A stretch of 36,049 nucleotides of DNA from contig JANLJF010000080.1 of assembly GCA_029255605.1 (NCBI GenBank), positions 1-36,049 of the forward strand, written 5' to 3'. Source of the stretch: Azovibrio restrictus (GTDB lineage: Bacteria; Bacteroidota; Bacteroidia; Chitinophagales; Chitinophagaceae). The position numbers were made by a program, and so were the translations under genes. Below the pieces are notes generated by a model. That model was not told the DNA's origin. It worked only from the letters and a program-made list of their open reading frames with translations, and ran no database searches. This document shows, one piece after another, positions 1 through 9,233 of the stretch; the first letter of the stretch is position 1, and every line of letters starts with the position of its first letter.

Positions 1-189
1 GAAAAAACAAAATCGGGTAAGAAAACCACAGATGAATATGTATATGAAATACAGATGGAGTTAATATTGTCCGACGGACCGATATATCTAACCATGTATA
101 ATGAAATGATAGATGGAGTACTTGAAAAGCAATTACTTACCGATGTAGCGACAAAATGGCGAGAGCATGTAATGAAACTGATGGATTAA
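1..189 (+). CDS. C-terminal fragment of a hypothetical protein (5' end outside window)
   Basis: An open frame runs from base 1 to a TAA at 187-189, giving 62 residues of a C-terminus; its start lies before the window. The piece is charged, begins Lys-rich, and ends in a helical-looking stretch (TKWREHVMKLMD). I do not recognise the family. It is followed within about 60 nt by the SRPBCC-like gene on the same strand, so co-transcription is possible. It is called coding because the frame stays open to a clean stop next to a gene on the same strand; no domain supports it. Confidence 0.55.
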   Translation, partial: EKTKSGKKTTDEYVYEIQMELILSDGPIYLTMYNEMIDGVLEKQLLTDVATKWREHVMKLMD

Positions 190-247
190 CCATAATGCTG
201 GTATCATTTTTATGCATATAGCGTTGTATGCTATAACTGCTATAATT

Positions 248-835
248 ATGAACGAGCATTCCTTTGAAGAAAAGACTCCAATTACCAATATTAGCACAAC
301 CGAAAGACTGGTTTCCGCAGCAGCAGGGATATGGTTTGCCGGTTGTGCTTTTCAGCATAAAAGAAAGGTAAGTATTTCATCGGCAGCTACTGCGGGGTTT
401 TTGCTATACCGAGCTATAACCGGTCATTGCCCTATCTATAGTGCTATGGATAAGAATAAAGAATCGCGGGTTATTGGCAATGTCAATATACGTAGTTCGG
501 TATTCATAAATGGCTCTGCTGACAGGGTGTATGAAGAATGGCGTAGCGCACGTATTTTAAAAGAATATCCTGGTGAATACATTGGTTGGCGCTCACTACC
601 GGGTTCCCACATTGAAGAAATAGGTAAAGCCGTCTTCATAAAAGAAGGTGAGAATACAACAAGGCTGGATACGATTATATCTTACCGGAGCATGGGTGGG
701 CTGCTGGGTAAAATAATGCTGAAAGCTCTGCAACCTTTGATACACCTGATAACGCGTGCAGAGATACGTGGATTTAAAAAATACATAGAGCGTCATACGA
801 AGGATATCATTGCCGAAGAGCATAAACATATGTAA
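248..835 (+). CDS. DUF2892 + shortened SRPBCC (polyketide cyclase/dehydrase-like) protein
   Basis: A protein of 195 residues from the ATG at 248; an in-frame ATG at 212 would add 12 hydrophobic residues. I prefer 248 because relatives of this kind tend to begin with a short polar stretch before the TERLVS motif. The N-terminal part (TTERLVSAAAGIWFAG to CPIYSAM) resembles the DUF2892 inner-membrane segment with a Cys-Pro turn. The rest resembles an SRPBCC lipid-binding fold: an NIRSSVFINGSADRVYEEWR opening, then GWRSLPGS, a Thr-rich strand, and a C-terminal helix (IRGFKKYIE). In relatives as I remember them about 40 residues separate the first helix from the GWRSLPG strand; here only about ten do. 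This suggests an in-frame internal deletion, so the ligand pocket may be lost. Function is unknown. Confidence 0.75.
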   Translation: MNEHSFEEKTPITNISTTERLVSAAAGIWFAGCAFQHKRKVSISSAATAGFLLYRAITGHCPIYSAMDKNKESRVIGNVNIRSSVFINGSADRVYEEWRSARILKEYPGEYIGWRSLPGSHIEEIGKAVFIKEGENTTRLDTIISYRSMGGLLGKIMLKALQPLIHLITRAEIRGFKKYIERHTKDIIAEEHKHM

Positions 836-862
836 CGGAAGAAGATAAACTGGTAATAAAAA

Positions 863-3211
863 CTAAAAGGGATAACCAATACCTAAGTTCAGCACCAGGT
901 TCTGACTGCGCCAATGTGAATCGCCGAAGGCAATATCTTTGAATACCCACTTTTCGCCTTCCAGCCACGGCTTACGTATCGGGAAGCCTAAGTCGAGGCG
1001 GAGTACGAGTATTTTAAAATCCAACCTCAAGCCTGCACCTACGCTCACCGCTATTTGATCCATAAAGGTTTTACGATTAAACTCGCCGCCGGGGAAAAGT
1101 TCTGTCTTGCGATAGGTCCATATATTGCCGGCATCTACAAACACAGCACCATGTATGAAGTTGATAAGCTGCGCACGGAGTTCACTGTTTAGTTCCAGCT
1201 TCATGTCACCCGTCGTCTCAATGAAGCGTTGTTGTCCCGCATTGTTATAATAAAAAGTACCCGGGCCTACCAACCTGGACGGGAAACCACGAAGGCTACT
1301 GTTGCCGCCGCTAAAGAACTGTTTCACGTTCGGTAGGGTGGCAGAGTTGCCATAAGGTATGCCTAATCCTATCAATATCCGGTTTACCCAAATAGAGTTT
1401 GGGTTGTTATTATAATTGATGTAGTAACGAAAATCTGTTTGCACTTTGGCATACTGTGCATAGTTCGAACCCAATAGCTGCTTAGGAGCTTCAGGTCTAC
1501 TACTGTCATTTACATTTGCCCCTTGTATCCATCCTAATACATTCCCGGAAAGGTCTATTAAGCCATCAAAGTAAATGTCATCATGATGTGGTGGGCCATT
1601 GCCTCTTGAGTTATATGTGAATTGATATGTAGGGCCTATGATAAGGCCATTAAAAATAAGGTTGTTATAATTTATCTGTAAAGTCGTGTCTTTGTTCAGG
1701 GTGTCTGTGCGTACATAAGTAATATTTATGGGGTTAAACTGGTGTTCTTTCCGGATGTCTTCTTTCCATGCATAGCCGTAAGAGCCTTTGAACGAATGCA
1801 ACCGGTATAGTTTCTCACGTATCATTACATCATATCCTGCACGTATAGTAGTGCGTGGTACAAATACGCTTGAGGAACGCGGAGTAAAAAAGGGTACTAT
1901 AAAGCGAGGAAAAGTAAGACTAGGTTCAACACCAAGCTGGTATGTGTTGGGACGTCGTATGGCACCTCCATATTGCGTTTCAAATCCACCATTCAGCTTT
2001 ACCATGAATAATTCTGCACCACGCATGGTATTTCGATTGCGCCAGCTAAAGCTTACTTGTGAGCCTACACGACTATCATTTTTTGTTAATCCACCTATTT
2101 CTGCACGTAATGATTTTTTAGGGTACGACGTTAGGTAATAAAAGGCATTCAGCTTATCATCACCCACCGGTTCAAAATCATTCTTTACAAATTTGAAAGT
2201 GCCCATATTTACCAGCCTGTTGAGCGATACATTCTGGTCGGTACGATTATAAATATCGCCGGGCTTAAATTGCATGGCTTGGGTGAAAATTAACGGCTTG
2301 TATTTTTTTGTGTTACCTACTATATAATAACGTTCATAAAAAAGCGTATCAGGCTTGCGGGTAGCAAAGTTGGTGTCTTTTTTTACTGTAGATACGTTGG
2401 GGTTATTACGCATGCCCCTTCGGCCACCTACACGGTAGTCGGGTAGAATGAAAACATCATTGATATGATATTGGCGGGTAGCTTCTTCCGGTATGCCTGC
2501 CTTTACCTTTACATAAAGATCTACCTGGTGTTCACCTTCTGTACTATCTACTCTTGTCAGCAGGTAATCTGGGCGAAAATAGTAATAGCCTATTTCTTTT
2601 AGCTGTTTATCTATACGCTCATGCTCGCCTTTTATCAGGTCCAGGTTATACGGAAACCCTTGTTTCAATAAAGTTTTTTCTTTTTGCTTTGCTACATTTT
2701 GAGATAAGGTAGATGAATCTATAACAAATTCGACATTTCTTATTTTATATTGCGGCCCGGTAATTACATCAAAATGCCCTCTTGTTTTTTTATTCTTGGT
2801 TTTAGATTCTCCGGAAACCTTGGGATAGAAAAAACCGTGGTTTTCCAGAATGTTTACAAGTAATTGCTTGTTCTTATTTATATCGAACTGGCTAGTGAGT
2901 ACAGGCGGTTCACCTACTTTATTGCGTAGCCAGTTGCGTATACCTTTAGGTTTTTTAGGTTCTCCGGCCAGGTTATACATTGTTAGTTTCAACCGCATGC
3001 CTAATGTTTTCGTATTAGGCATAGGACGGATAGCATCTTCCAGGTCGTTTTTAATGATTTTCCTGTCACTCTTTCCTACTTGTTTGTCCTTTATGGAAAC
3101 ATCACTTCCTATATATGAGGTGTCACCGGCAGGTAAGTATTTTGTATTGCTGCATGCAGAAGCAAACAGTGTACCGATAGTTATTAATCCTATTTTGAAA
3201 TAATGCCTCAT
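863..3211 (-). CDS. tamL: TamL: Omp85/BamA-family outer membrane lipoprotein
   Basis: A 782-residue protein with a lipoprotein signal peptide (lipobox ASAC, lipidated Cys20), then POTRA-like periplasmic repeats over roughly residues 40-330, then a C-terminal 16-strand-type barrel. The barrel contains the Omp85 hallmark region GGNSSLRGFPSRLVGPG, and the protein ends in an aromatic residue (LNLGIGYPF), as outer membrane beta-signals do. In Bacteroidota the TamA role is filled by such a lipidated Omp85 protein encoded beside TamB. The ATG at 3211 lies 2 nt after the tamB stop, so the two genes form a tightly coupled operon. The expected role is assembly of outer membrane or surface proteins together with TamB, or phospholipid transport, as proposed for TamB-type proteins. 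A divergent BamA-like surface antigen with another role is the main alternative. Confidence 0.9.
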   Translation of the reverse strand: MRHYFKIGLITIGTLFASACSNTKYLPAGDTSYIGSDVSIKDKQVGKSDRKIIKNDLEDAIRPMPNTKTLGMRLKLTMYNLAGEPKKPKGIRNWLRNKVGEPPVLTSQFDINKNKQLLVNILENHGFFYPKVSGESKTKNKKTRGHFDVITGPQYKIRNVEFVIDSSTLSQNVAKQKEKTLLKQGFPYNLDLIKGEHERIDKQLKEIGYYYFRPDYLLTRVDSTEGEHQVDLYVKVKAGIPEEATRQYHINDVFILPDYRVGGRRGMRNNPNVSTVKKDTNFATRKPDTLFYERYYIVGNTKKYKPLIFTQAMQFKPGDIYNRTDQNVSLNRLVNMGTFKFVKNDFEPVGDDKLNAFYYLTSYPKKSLRAEIGGLTKNDSRVGSQVSFSWRNRNTMRGAELFMVKLNGGFETQYGGAIRRPNTYQLGVEPSLTFPRFIVPFFTPRSSSVFVPRTTIRAGYDVMIREKLYRLHSFKGSYGYAWKEDIRKEHQFNPINITYVRTDTLNKDTTLQINYNNLIFNGLIIGPTYQFTYNSRGNGPPHHDDIYFDGLIDLSGNVLGWIQGANVNDSSRPEAPKQLLGSNYAQYAKVQTDFRYYINYNNNPNSIWVNRILIGLGIPYGNSATLPNVKQFFSGGNSSLRGFPSRLVGPGTFYYNNAGQQRFIETTGDMKLELNSELRAQLINFIHGAVFVDAGNIWTYRKTELFPGGEFNRKTFMDQIAVSVGAGLRLDFKILVLRLDLGFPIRKPWLEGEKWVFKDIAFGDSHWRSQNLVLNLGIGYPF

Positions 3212-3213
3212 CC

Positions 3214-6200
3214 TTAGTTGCTAACACCCTTTTTATTGTCCTGTTTACTTTCTATTTGTCTGTTACGTTTCCTGAACAAATTTTTGAAGCGATTGTATTC
3301 TACCGTAACAATAAAGCTAACGCCTGTTTCTACTACATAGCCCTCAATGATATTTTCCAGCTCATCCCTTCGATAGATACGCACCATATACCTGCCATCT
3401 GGCGTCAGTTGATAATCTGCTGCAAGGTTACCGGGCATCAGGCTGGTATTTTGATTGGTATTTTGGTTTTGTCCTTCCAGCTCAAAATTATTACCTACAG
3501 TTACTGTAAGCCTGTCATTCAATAGACGTTTAGATGCTGAAACATTCAAATCAGTACGGTTACGTTTTTCTCCTGTTGTGTAGTCTTCAGAACTTTCAAG
3601 GTCCAGGTTTAGTTCCAGTCCGGATATAAGCTGATTGGCAAACTGGTTTAGCTGCTCACTCAGAAAACGGCTGGCACTCTGGCGTGCTATAAACTCTGCG
3701 CTTTGCCCACCCGCACCTGATTCAAATGGATTGTCGGAAACAAAGCGGTTCAGTACCAACACTGCAAACACTTGCTTGTTCAGTTCCGAAGGGTTATTTC
3801 TTAATTCTGCCAACTTCCCTTGTACCAACGTTATTACATCTGCGCTGGCCCTGTATTTTTTTTCCTCGGGCAATACGATGTCGAAAGATAGTTCCGGTTT
3901 CAGCAGCGGCCCTTTCATTTTCAGTAATACATCAAATGGTAAGCGCTGTTTATAAAAATTCAGCTGTGCAGGATCGGACACTTGTTTTTCCACAAGGTCG
4001 TAAGGAGGAATATTGGCATTGTATGCCGCAGTTATATTCACTTCTGCATCCATTGGGTCGCCGGAGAATACAATAGTGCTGCCGTCCTGGATGTCAAACC
4101 TGCGTTTTATGAAATTATAGTTAAGCTGGTAAGAGCCTTTCTTCAATTCATAAGTGCCTGCAAGCCCTATGGTGCCATCGGGATTGATAGTAGTGTTTAA
4201 AGAAGCTTCCCCACGCACACGCAGGAAGTCGCCCGTGGCCTGGTCTATTATCACATTGAATTCTGCATTTTTTTCAATACCAATATTTACATTTAATTCC
4301 GCTGCCGACTTGAATGCTGTCTTCGGTATTGTGTCCTTTGGCATTAATACCTTGTAGCGATTTGTATCATCCATATCTACAAACTCTACCACACCTTCGC
4401 GCTCTTCTATTCCCGGTTGGGTTTCAGGTATCACTACCGTAAACTTTGTAGTGTCATGAATGGTAAGGTTGCCATCTATAGCCGGAGCAGTAGGCGTTCC
4501 CTTTATATTCAGGTTGCTACTTATTACCAGTTTTCCATAAAACAGTTTATTGTCTTGCGGTGTAGAGTTCAATACCTGCCAGTTCTTCGCTCGAACTTTT
4601 AAGCCGAGTGTCATGTCTTTATAGTCCTGTGTAGTGATCTTGCCACTAATGGTGCCTTTATTGTTCAGGCTATCATATATCTCGAAGTTGTCGAATACAA
4701 TACCATCATTGGTAAACTGTATACGCTCATTAGGCATGCGAAAGGCTGCACCCAGCATGCTGATAGTAGTAGTCAGGTTTTCTGTGCGTATATCACCTGT
4801 TATTTTAGGTGATGAAGTAGTGCCCTTAATAACAAGGTTCCCTTTCAGGTTTCCGGAGCTATTGCGCACATTATGCATGGTAATGCCCTCTATGCTTTTT
4901 AAATTAAGCGTATTAATGTCCAGCTTCATATCGAAGTTGTTACCATTGACGGGTTTAGGAAAATAAGTGCCTGCTAACACGATATCATTTCCATTTCCTT
5001 TAACATTTGCTTGTGCTATGATCTCGTTGGCAGATGCATCTTTCAATGTCACATCCAAATTACCGATGGTGTCAGCAAATACTGATAGGTCTTTTATTTG
5101 TAAGGTGCCACTGGCTTCTGGCGCAGTAGATATATTGCGTACCTGTAATTGTGTGTTTAGAATACCATTAGCCAGTAATGTATCTTTCTGAACGATCTCG
5201 GTGATGTTTGAAAGAAAGAAATTGCGAATGCTCACATTTAGCGGTGCGCTGAACTGCGGTGGTTCGCTGGTTACAGAAATAGCTTCATTGCCGTTGCTGA
5301 TGCTTAGGTTTTGCGCATAGAATCCTTGTGGCCCGAATACGATTTTATTCGGTTGCGATACCTGCCATGTTTTATAATTTAATATCAGGCCATTACCTAA
5401 CTGCAATACCTGTTCATTAGCCTCTTGTTGCAGGTTGGCATTTAATGCAAAGCGTTCTTTTTTTGCAGAGTCGGCTATGCTTATGTTAGCTGTAATGGTA
5501 TTGCCGCTTAAATTACCGTTCGCATTTGTGTACCATAGTTGTATTTGCGGATGGTCCACTTTAGCTACGGTTACATTATAAGTTAGGGCCGAGTCTGTAC
5601 CATTCACGTTTGCCTTTGCACTGTCTATACGTATGCCTGCTAAAGCTATCTGTGGTGCATTCACATCCAGGAACAGGTTGCGAGGGGTAACACCGGCATT
5701 AATGCGTATGGTATCCATGCTTTCCAGTGTAGGCATGAATACATGCAACAGCGGTCGGTCTTGCACAGTAGCTACTATGTTCAGATTGTAATCTGCAGGT
5801 GTTGGCGTAACCTTAGCCGTATCATTACTGATTTTATAATGCCTGCCTATATGGTCTTGTATCACGTTGCCTATTTGTGATAATGGTGTTTGGCCGGTTA
5901 TCAATGCATACACAGCATCGGCGTTTACAATAATGTTTTGTCCGCTGTCCGCTGTAGGTTTTGATGAAATATACAAGCTGTCTAAAAAGTAGCGCTGCCC
6001 GCTCATCGCTATCGTTGGCTTATTGATGATCACATTTCCTTCCGGGTAGTCTGCATTCAGCTTAGGCATATTGGCTGTGATCTTTGCCCGCACCCTCAGT
6101 TCATCTTTATAGAGTTTCAGCGCTTGCAGGTCGGCGCTATCAATATTCAGTACGGCATTTACTGCAGGGTCTTTTTGTGTCAGGTCGGCTGTGGCGTTCA

Positions 6201-8232
6201 ACTGCAGTATCGCATTAGGGTCATTAGATGTAAGCGATAATTCACCTGCTTTCTGCGCCATCTTACCATCAAAGCTGATGGCGCTATAGTTATAACCCAT
6301 TAGCATGGCTTGCTGTATCTCACCGCTAAGTACAGTATTCATGCTATTGATGTCAAAGCTTTGTCCACGTGCGGTTATTACAGCTGTAATAGCTCCCATT
6401 ACGCTATCTTGTTGTAGTATCTTACCTACATTCAGATTTCGGGTGTTTACATACAGGTCATATTTTTCTTTCCCTTTTCCCGGAGACATATATACATAGC
6501 CCTTCAGTGTAGCAGCCCCATCGCTACTCACTACTATCATATCGGTTTTATAGTCCTGCAGAGTGCCCGACACGAGACCGGTAGTATAAAGTGTATTTGG
6601 CACTCTAACCTGCTGCAGCGCTTCTTTAGGCACAAATGCCGATACATCTTTTGCTGACGATTGCAGGCGCAGGATGTTCAGGTTGTAATTTATCTTGTTA
6701 GATTCCGGCAGGCCATTCAGCTTTCCTTTCACATGCACCAGTGTATTGCTCAGGCCTTGCAGGTAAAACTTGTTGATGTCAAGTTGGTTCAATGCACCGC
6801 TCAATATAGCTTCCAATTTCAGTTGATCATTCCCATACTTTCTAAACAGATCCTGCTTGCGTAGGTCAGGAGCAAATATTAATACATCTTTCAGGCCCAC
6901 CACACTTTGCTTCAGATTTACCTTCAACAGCATATTGCCCAGTTGTGTTTGCAGGCTATCCAGCGATGTATAGTAAACTTCCAGCCCGGCCTGCAATATA
7001 GTATTAGGGGTTTTCAGGTATAGATTGCGCAGGTAACCACCGTGCAGGTGATAAGCAAAGTTTGTTTTAAGTTCCTGCAAGTCGAGCCCGCTTTTTTCCT
7101 GTACGGCTAAATGATTGATGTTGCCAAGAATAGAATCAGCGCTATACAATATCTTGTTTGCATTTAGTGCAAGGTTGCGGATGTCAAGATGTGCATAGTC
7201 CATGCCATATTGCAGACGTGGCTTATTCTCATCATCCATTACAAAGTTTACGCCATTTAGCTGCAGGTCGTTGGCCAGTATTCGCCAGTTCGATTGCGGC
7301 AGCGTGTCTACTACCACCTCCACTTTCTCTGGCAGTTGCGACTGTTTGCCCATTACCACTCTTACCGTAGTACCTTGCAGCAGTAGCTTTTCAACATCAC
7401 CCTTCTGCGCTGCCAGGTCAAAACTCCGGGCTTTCCCTTTTAGTGCCCCCAGCTTCACATCCAGCAGAAACTTATCCATATTGTCCCCATATACAAAATC
7501 GATGTTCTGCAGGTCTATATCATCTGCCACCAAGTACAGGGGTGTAGGGGCTGTTGATGTATTCGGTTCTTTAGGAAGGTAAGAAGTGTCTTGTACAAAG
7601 CTGGTTTGTAGTCCCTTTACATAGAGCTCCTTTACATGAAAACTCATATCATCCAGGTCCAGCTTTTTCATTTTTAGTTGCAACTCACGCAGGTTCACAA
7701 CCAGGTCTGTACCACCGGTTTTGTCATTTAAACGGGCGCGTATATCGCGCAGCATCACTTTATTTACATCAATGGTAAAGCCACCCTCCGAAGTATCTTT
7801 GGTTTTTTCTTCTTTGGCAGGTTTAGCATCTTTCCCGGCAAATGCATTGATGATATAGGTGAAGTTGTAGTTAGTGTCAGGTGCTACCCGGTACACATGC
7901 GCATTTACGCCTTCCAGTGTCAGTTGCTGCACATCCAGTTTGCTGCTTAGTAGTTTCAGCATATTCACATTTACCCGCAAGTGCCTTACAGACAATAAAG
8001 TATCCTTCGATTGGTCCCTGAAAAGCACATCGCGCAGCACTATATATTTGGGCAATCCATACCCCAGTTCACCTATCTTGACTTCCGTTTTTAGTTTGTT
8101 TTCCAGAAAGGCAACTACCTTATCGCGCACAAATCTTTTTCCCGGGCCGGTATTCAGCCATACCACCACTATTAACAAGAGTGTTAATATGCCGCCTAAA
8201 ACGTATAGAGATATTCGTAAAGCCTTGCGCAT
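3214..8232 (-). CDS. tamB: TamB-family translocation/assembly module protein (DUF490)
   Basis: A protein of 1672 residues with one N-terminal membrane anchor (about residues 7-26, VLGGILTLLLIVVVW) and then a very long beta-rich, low-Cys periplasmic body typical of AsmA/TamB-type proteins. The C-terminal 450 or so residues carry the TamB/DUF490 pattern: LPFDVLLKMKGPLLKPELSF, then PEEKKYR, then an Asn-rich end. The length is in the range usual for Bacteroidota TamB. It would span the periplasm from inner membrane to the TamL barrel. It is first in the operon, with tamL starting 2 nt after its stop. The 269-base upstream region is shared with a divergent gene and shows no clean TAnnTTTG box on this strand. 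Confidence 0.92.
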   Translation of the reverse strand: MRKALRISLYVLGGILTLLLIVVVWLNTGPGKRFVRDKVVAFLENKLKTEVKIGELGYGLPKYIVLRDVLFRDQSKDTLLSVRHLRVNVNMLKLLSSKLDVQQLTLEGVNAHVYRVAPDTNYNFTYIINAFAGKDAKPAKEEKTKDTSEGGFTIDVNKVMLRDIRARLNDKTGGTDLVVNLRELQLKMKKLDLDDMSFHVKELYVKGLQTSFVQDTSYLPKEPNTSTAPTPLYLVADDIDLQNIDFVYGDNMDKFLLDVKLGALKGKARSFDLAAQKGDVEKLLLQGTTVRVVMGKQSQLPEKVEVVVDTLPQSNWRILANDLQLNGVNFVMDDENKPRLQYGMDYAHLDIRNLALNANKILYSADSILGNINHLAVQEKSGLDLQELKTNFAYHLHGGYLRNLYLKTPNTILQAGLEVYYTSLDSLQTQLGNMLLKVNLKQSVVGLKDVLIFAPDLRKQDLFRKYGNDQLKLEAILSGALNQLDINKFYLQGLSNTLVHVKGKLNGLPESNKINYNLNILRLQSSAKDVSAFVPKEALQQVRVPNTLYTTGLVSGTLQDYKTDMIVVSSDGAATLKGYVYMSPGKGKEKYDLYVNTRNLNVGKILQQDSVMGAITAVITARGQSFDINSMNTVLSGEIQQAMLMGYNYSAISFDGKMAQKAGELSLTSNDPNAILQLNATADLTQKDPAVNAVLNIDSADLQALKLYKDELRVRAKITANMPKLNADYPEGNVIINKPTIAMSGQRYFLDSLYISSKPTADSGQNIIVNADAVYALITGQTPLSQIGNVIQDHIGRHYKISNDTAKVTPTPADYNLNIVATVQDRPLLHVFMPTLESMDTIRINAGVTPRNLFLDVNAPQIALAGIRIDSAKANVNGTDSALTYNVTVAKVDHPQIQLWYTNANGNLSGNTITANISIADSAKKERFALNANLQQEANEQVLQLGNGLILNYKTWQVSQPNKIVFGPQGFYAQNLSISNGNEAISVTSEPPQFSAPLNVSIRNFFLSNITEIVQKDTLLANGILNTQLQVRNISTAPEASGTLQIKDLSVFADTIGNLDVTLKDASANEIIAQANVKGNGNDIVLAGTYFPKPVNGNNFDMKLDINTLNLKSIEGITMHNVRNSSGNLKGNLVIKGTTSSPKITGDIRTENLTTTISMLGAAFRMPNERIQFTNDGIVFDNFEIYDSLNNKGTISGKITTQDYKDMTLGLKVRAKNWQVLNSTPQDNKLFYGKLVISSNLNIKGTPTAPAIDGNLTIHDTTKFTVVIPETQPGIEEREGVVEFVDMDDTNRYKVLMPKDTIPKTAFKSAAELNVNIGIEKNAEFNVIIDQATGDFLRVRGEASLNTTINPDGTIGLAGTYELKKGSYQLNYNFIKRRFDIQDGSTIVFSGDPMDAEVNITAAYNANIPPYDLVEKQVSDPAQLNFYKQRLPFDVLLKMKGPLLKPELSFDIVLPEEKKYRASADVITLVQGKLAELRNNPSELNKQVFAVLVLNRFVSDNPFESGAGGQSAEFIARQSASRFLSEQLNQFANQLISGLELNLDLESSEDYTTGEKRNRTDLNVSASKRLLNDRLTVTVGNNFELEGQNQNTNQNTSLMPGNLAADYQLTPDGRYMVRIYRRDELENIIEGYVVETGVSFIVTVEYNRFKNLFRKRNRQIESKQDNKKGVSN

Positions 8233-8501
8233 GAGGATGTTGATAAACTACTACAAAAAAATTATACCGCTATGGTTTTCAATCCGTGGGAATAAAAATT
8301 TTTATATGAATTGATATTTATAGGAAAAAGCATACAAATGTTCCGGGCAGTAAGCAAATGGATAGCCTGAGGTATGTATACCGGGATATGTTTACAGCCG
8401 AAGATTAGCTATATTATCATAATATTAAGTTAGGGTTAACTGTCTGCAAACAGCTTCAGATAAGTTTTCAGCCTGTTACATTTGCTACAAATCTGTGTGG
8501 C
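8233..8501. other. Divergent intergenic region between tamB and the DUF47 gene
   Basis: A 269-base AT-rich gap between tamB (leftward) and the DUF47 gene (rightward). On the plus strand a TACATTTG box at 8477-8484 sits 17 nt before the ATG at 8502. For tamB I find only a weak match about 100 nt upstream of its start (AACATTTG read on the minus strand, 8335-8342). No small gene or stable hairpin is evident. Confidence 0.5.
8477..8484 (+). promoter_or_regulatory. -7 box TACATTTG upstream of DUF47 gene
   Basis: This matches all fixed positions of the Bacteroidota TAnnTTTG element, 17 nt before the ATG at 8502. The -33 region shows only TTC at 8455-8457, a weak match at 19 nt spacing. Confidence 0.5.
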
Positions 8502-9140
8502 ATGATCTCCCTGCAAAAGATATTTTTACCCGAAGGCTATAAGTTTTTTAAGCTGTTTGATATGGTGGCTGATAATCTTGTGCATATGGGTGATATATTT
8601 TATACCGCCATTTACAAGCCCGAAAAGCCCTTCCAGGCTTATGTGCAAATGTTGGATAAGTACGAAAGGGATAATGATGAGCTTACCCACAAACTGTTCA
8701 TAGAACTTGGCCGCAACTTTATAACGCCTTACGACAGGGAAGATATCCACTACATGGCAAAGGGACTGGATGATATAGCCGACCTGAACTTTGGCATCAT
8801 TCGCCAGATGAATAGTTATGGCCTTACAGAGCCGGTGAATATTACCAAATACGTAGCAGGTGAGTTCAAACGCCTGGTAGAATTGCTAAGCGGTGCAGTA
8901 AAGAAATTGAGTGATAAACGTAACTTGTCTGCCCTGGGGGTTACCTGTGTAGAGATGAAGAAAATTATCATTGCCTGTGATAGCAGGGTAGATGCAGCTA
9001 TCTACGGCCTTTTCCCCAGCGAGACGGATGTTGTGGGCATCATTAAATGGATGGAGCATTTTGAGCTGCTGCAGGTACTTATGGAAAAATGTGAAAATGT
9101 AGTACATACAATAGAATCCATCATCATAAAATATAGTTAG
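8502..9140 (+). CDS. DUF47 family PhoU-like putative phosphate transport regulator
   Basis: A 212-residue all-helical protein. It shows the DUF47 (PhoU-like) pattern: an opening FLP..YKFFKLFDMVADN, then ERDNDELTHKLF, then the signature FITPYDREDIHYMAKGLDDIAD, and a closing helix EKCENVVHTIESIIIKYS. Family members are cytoplasmic and usually sit beside a PiT-type inorganic phosphate transporter, whose activity they are thought to modulate; the acidic helical faces are candidate metal-binding positions. No PiT gene is next to it here, so the partner must be elsewhere. It has its own promoter-like box upstream and is followed by a strong terminator, so it is probably transcribed alone. Confidence 0.88.
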   Translation: MISLQKIFLPEGYKFFKLFDMVADNLVHMGDIFYTAIYKPEKPFQAYVQMLDKYERDNDELTHKLFIELGRNFITPYDREDIHYMAKGLDDIADLNFGIIRQMNSYGLTEPVNITKYVAGEFKRLVELLSGAVKKLSDKRNLSALGVTCVEMKKIIIACDSRVDAAIYGLFPSETDVVGIIKWMEHFELLQVLMEKCENVVHTIESIIIKYS

Positions 9141-9163
9141 AGAGTACACATCATTACAATGAG

Positions 9164-9190
9164 AAGCCCCGTACGGGGCTTTTTTTATTT
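9164..9190 (+). terminator. Rho-independent terminator after the DUF47 gene
   Basis: A perfect 18-base palindrome (AAGCCCCGTACGGGGCTT, 9164-9181) followed by a T-rich run to about 9190. It closes the DUF47 transcript just upstream of the next promoter. A longer reading of the next gene would start inside this hairpin and is therefore unlikely. Confidence 0.9.
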
Positions 9191-9194
9191 TACC

Positions 9195-9225
9195 TTGATA
9201 AAAGGATACAAATGGGATATTTTTG
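9195..9225 (+). promoter_or_regulatory. Promoter: TTG (9195-9197), 20 nt, TATTTTTG (9218-9225)
   Basis: A good match to the Bacteroidota sigma factor consensus. The -7 box ends only 8 nt before the ATG at 9234, so transcription should begin at or within a few bases of the start codon, giving a leaderless or nearly leaderless mRNA for the phosphatase-hisS operon. Confidence 0.7.
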
Positions 9226-9233
9226 CTACGGTT

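Noticed and set aside
836-862. Terminator between the SRPBCC-like gene and tamL
   Set aside because: The 27-base gap contains no inverted repeat able to form a stable stem.
9159-9233. N-terminal extension of the tyrosine phosphatase
   Set aside because: The extension begins inside the terminator palindrome and crosses the promoter; the P-loop normally sits at residue 7 or so, as it does from the ATG at 9234.
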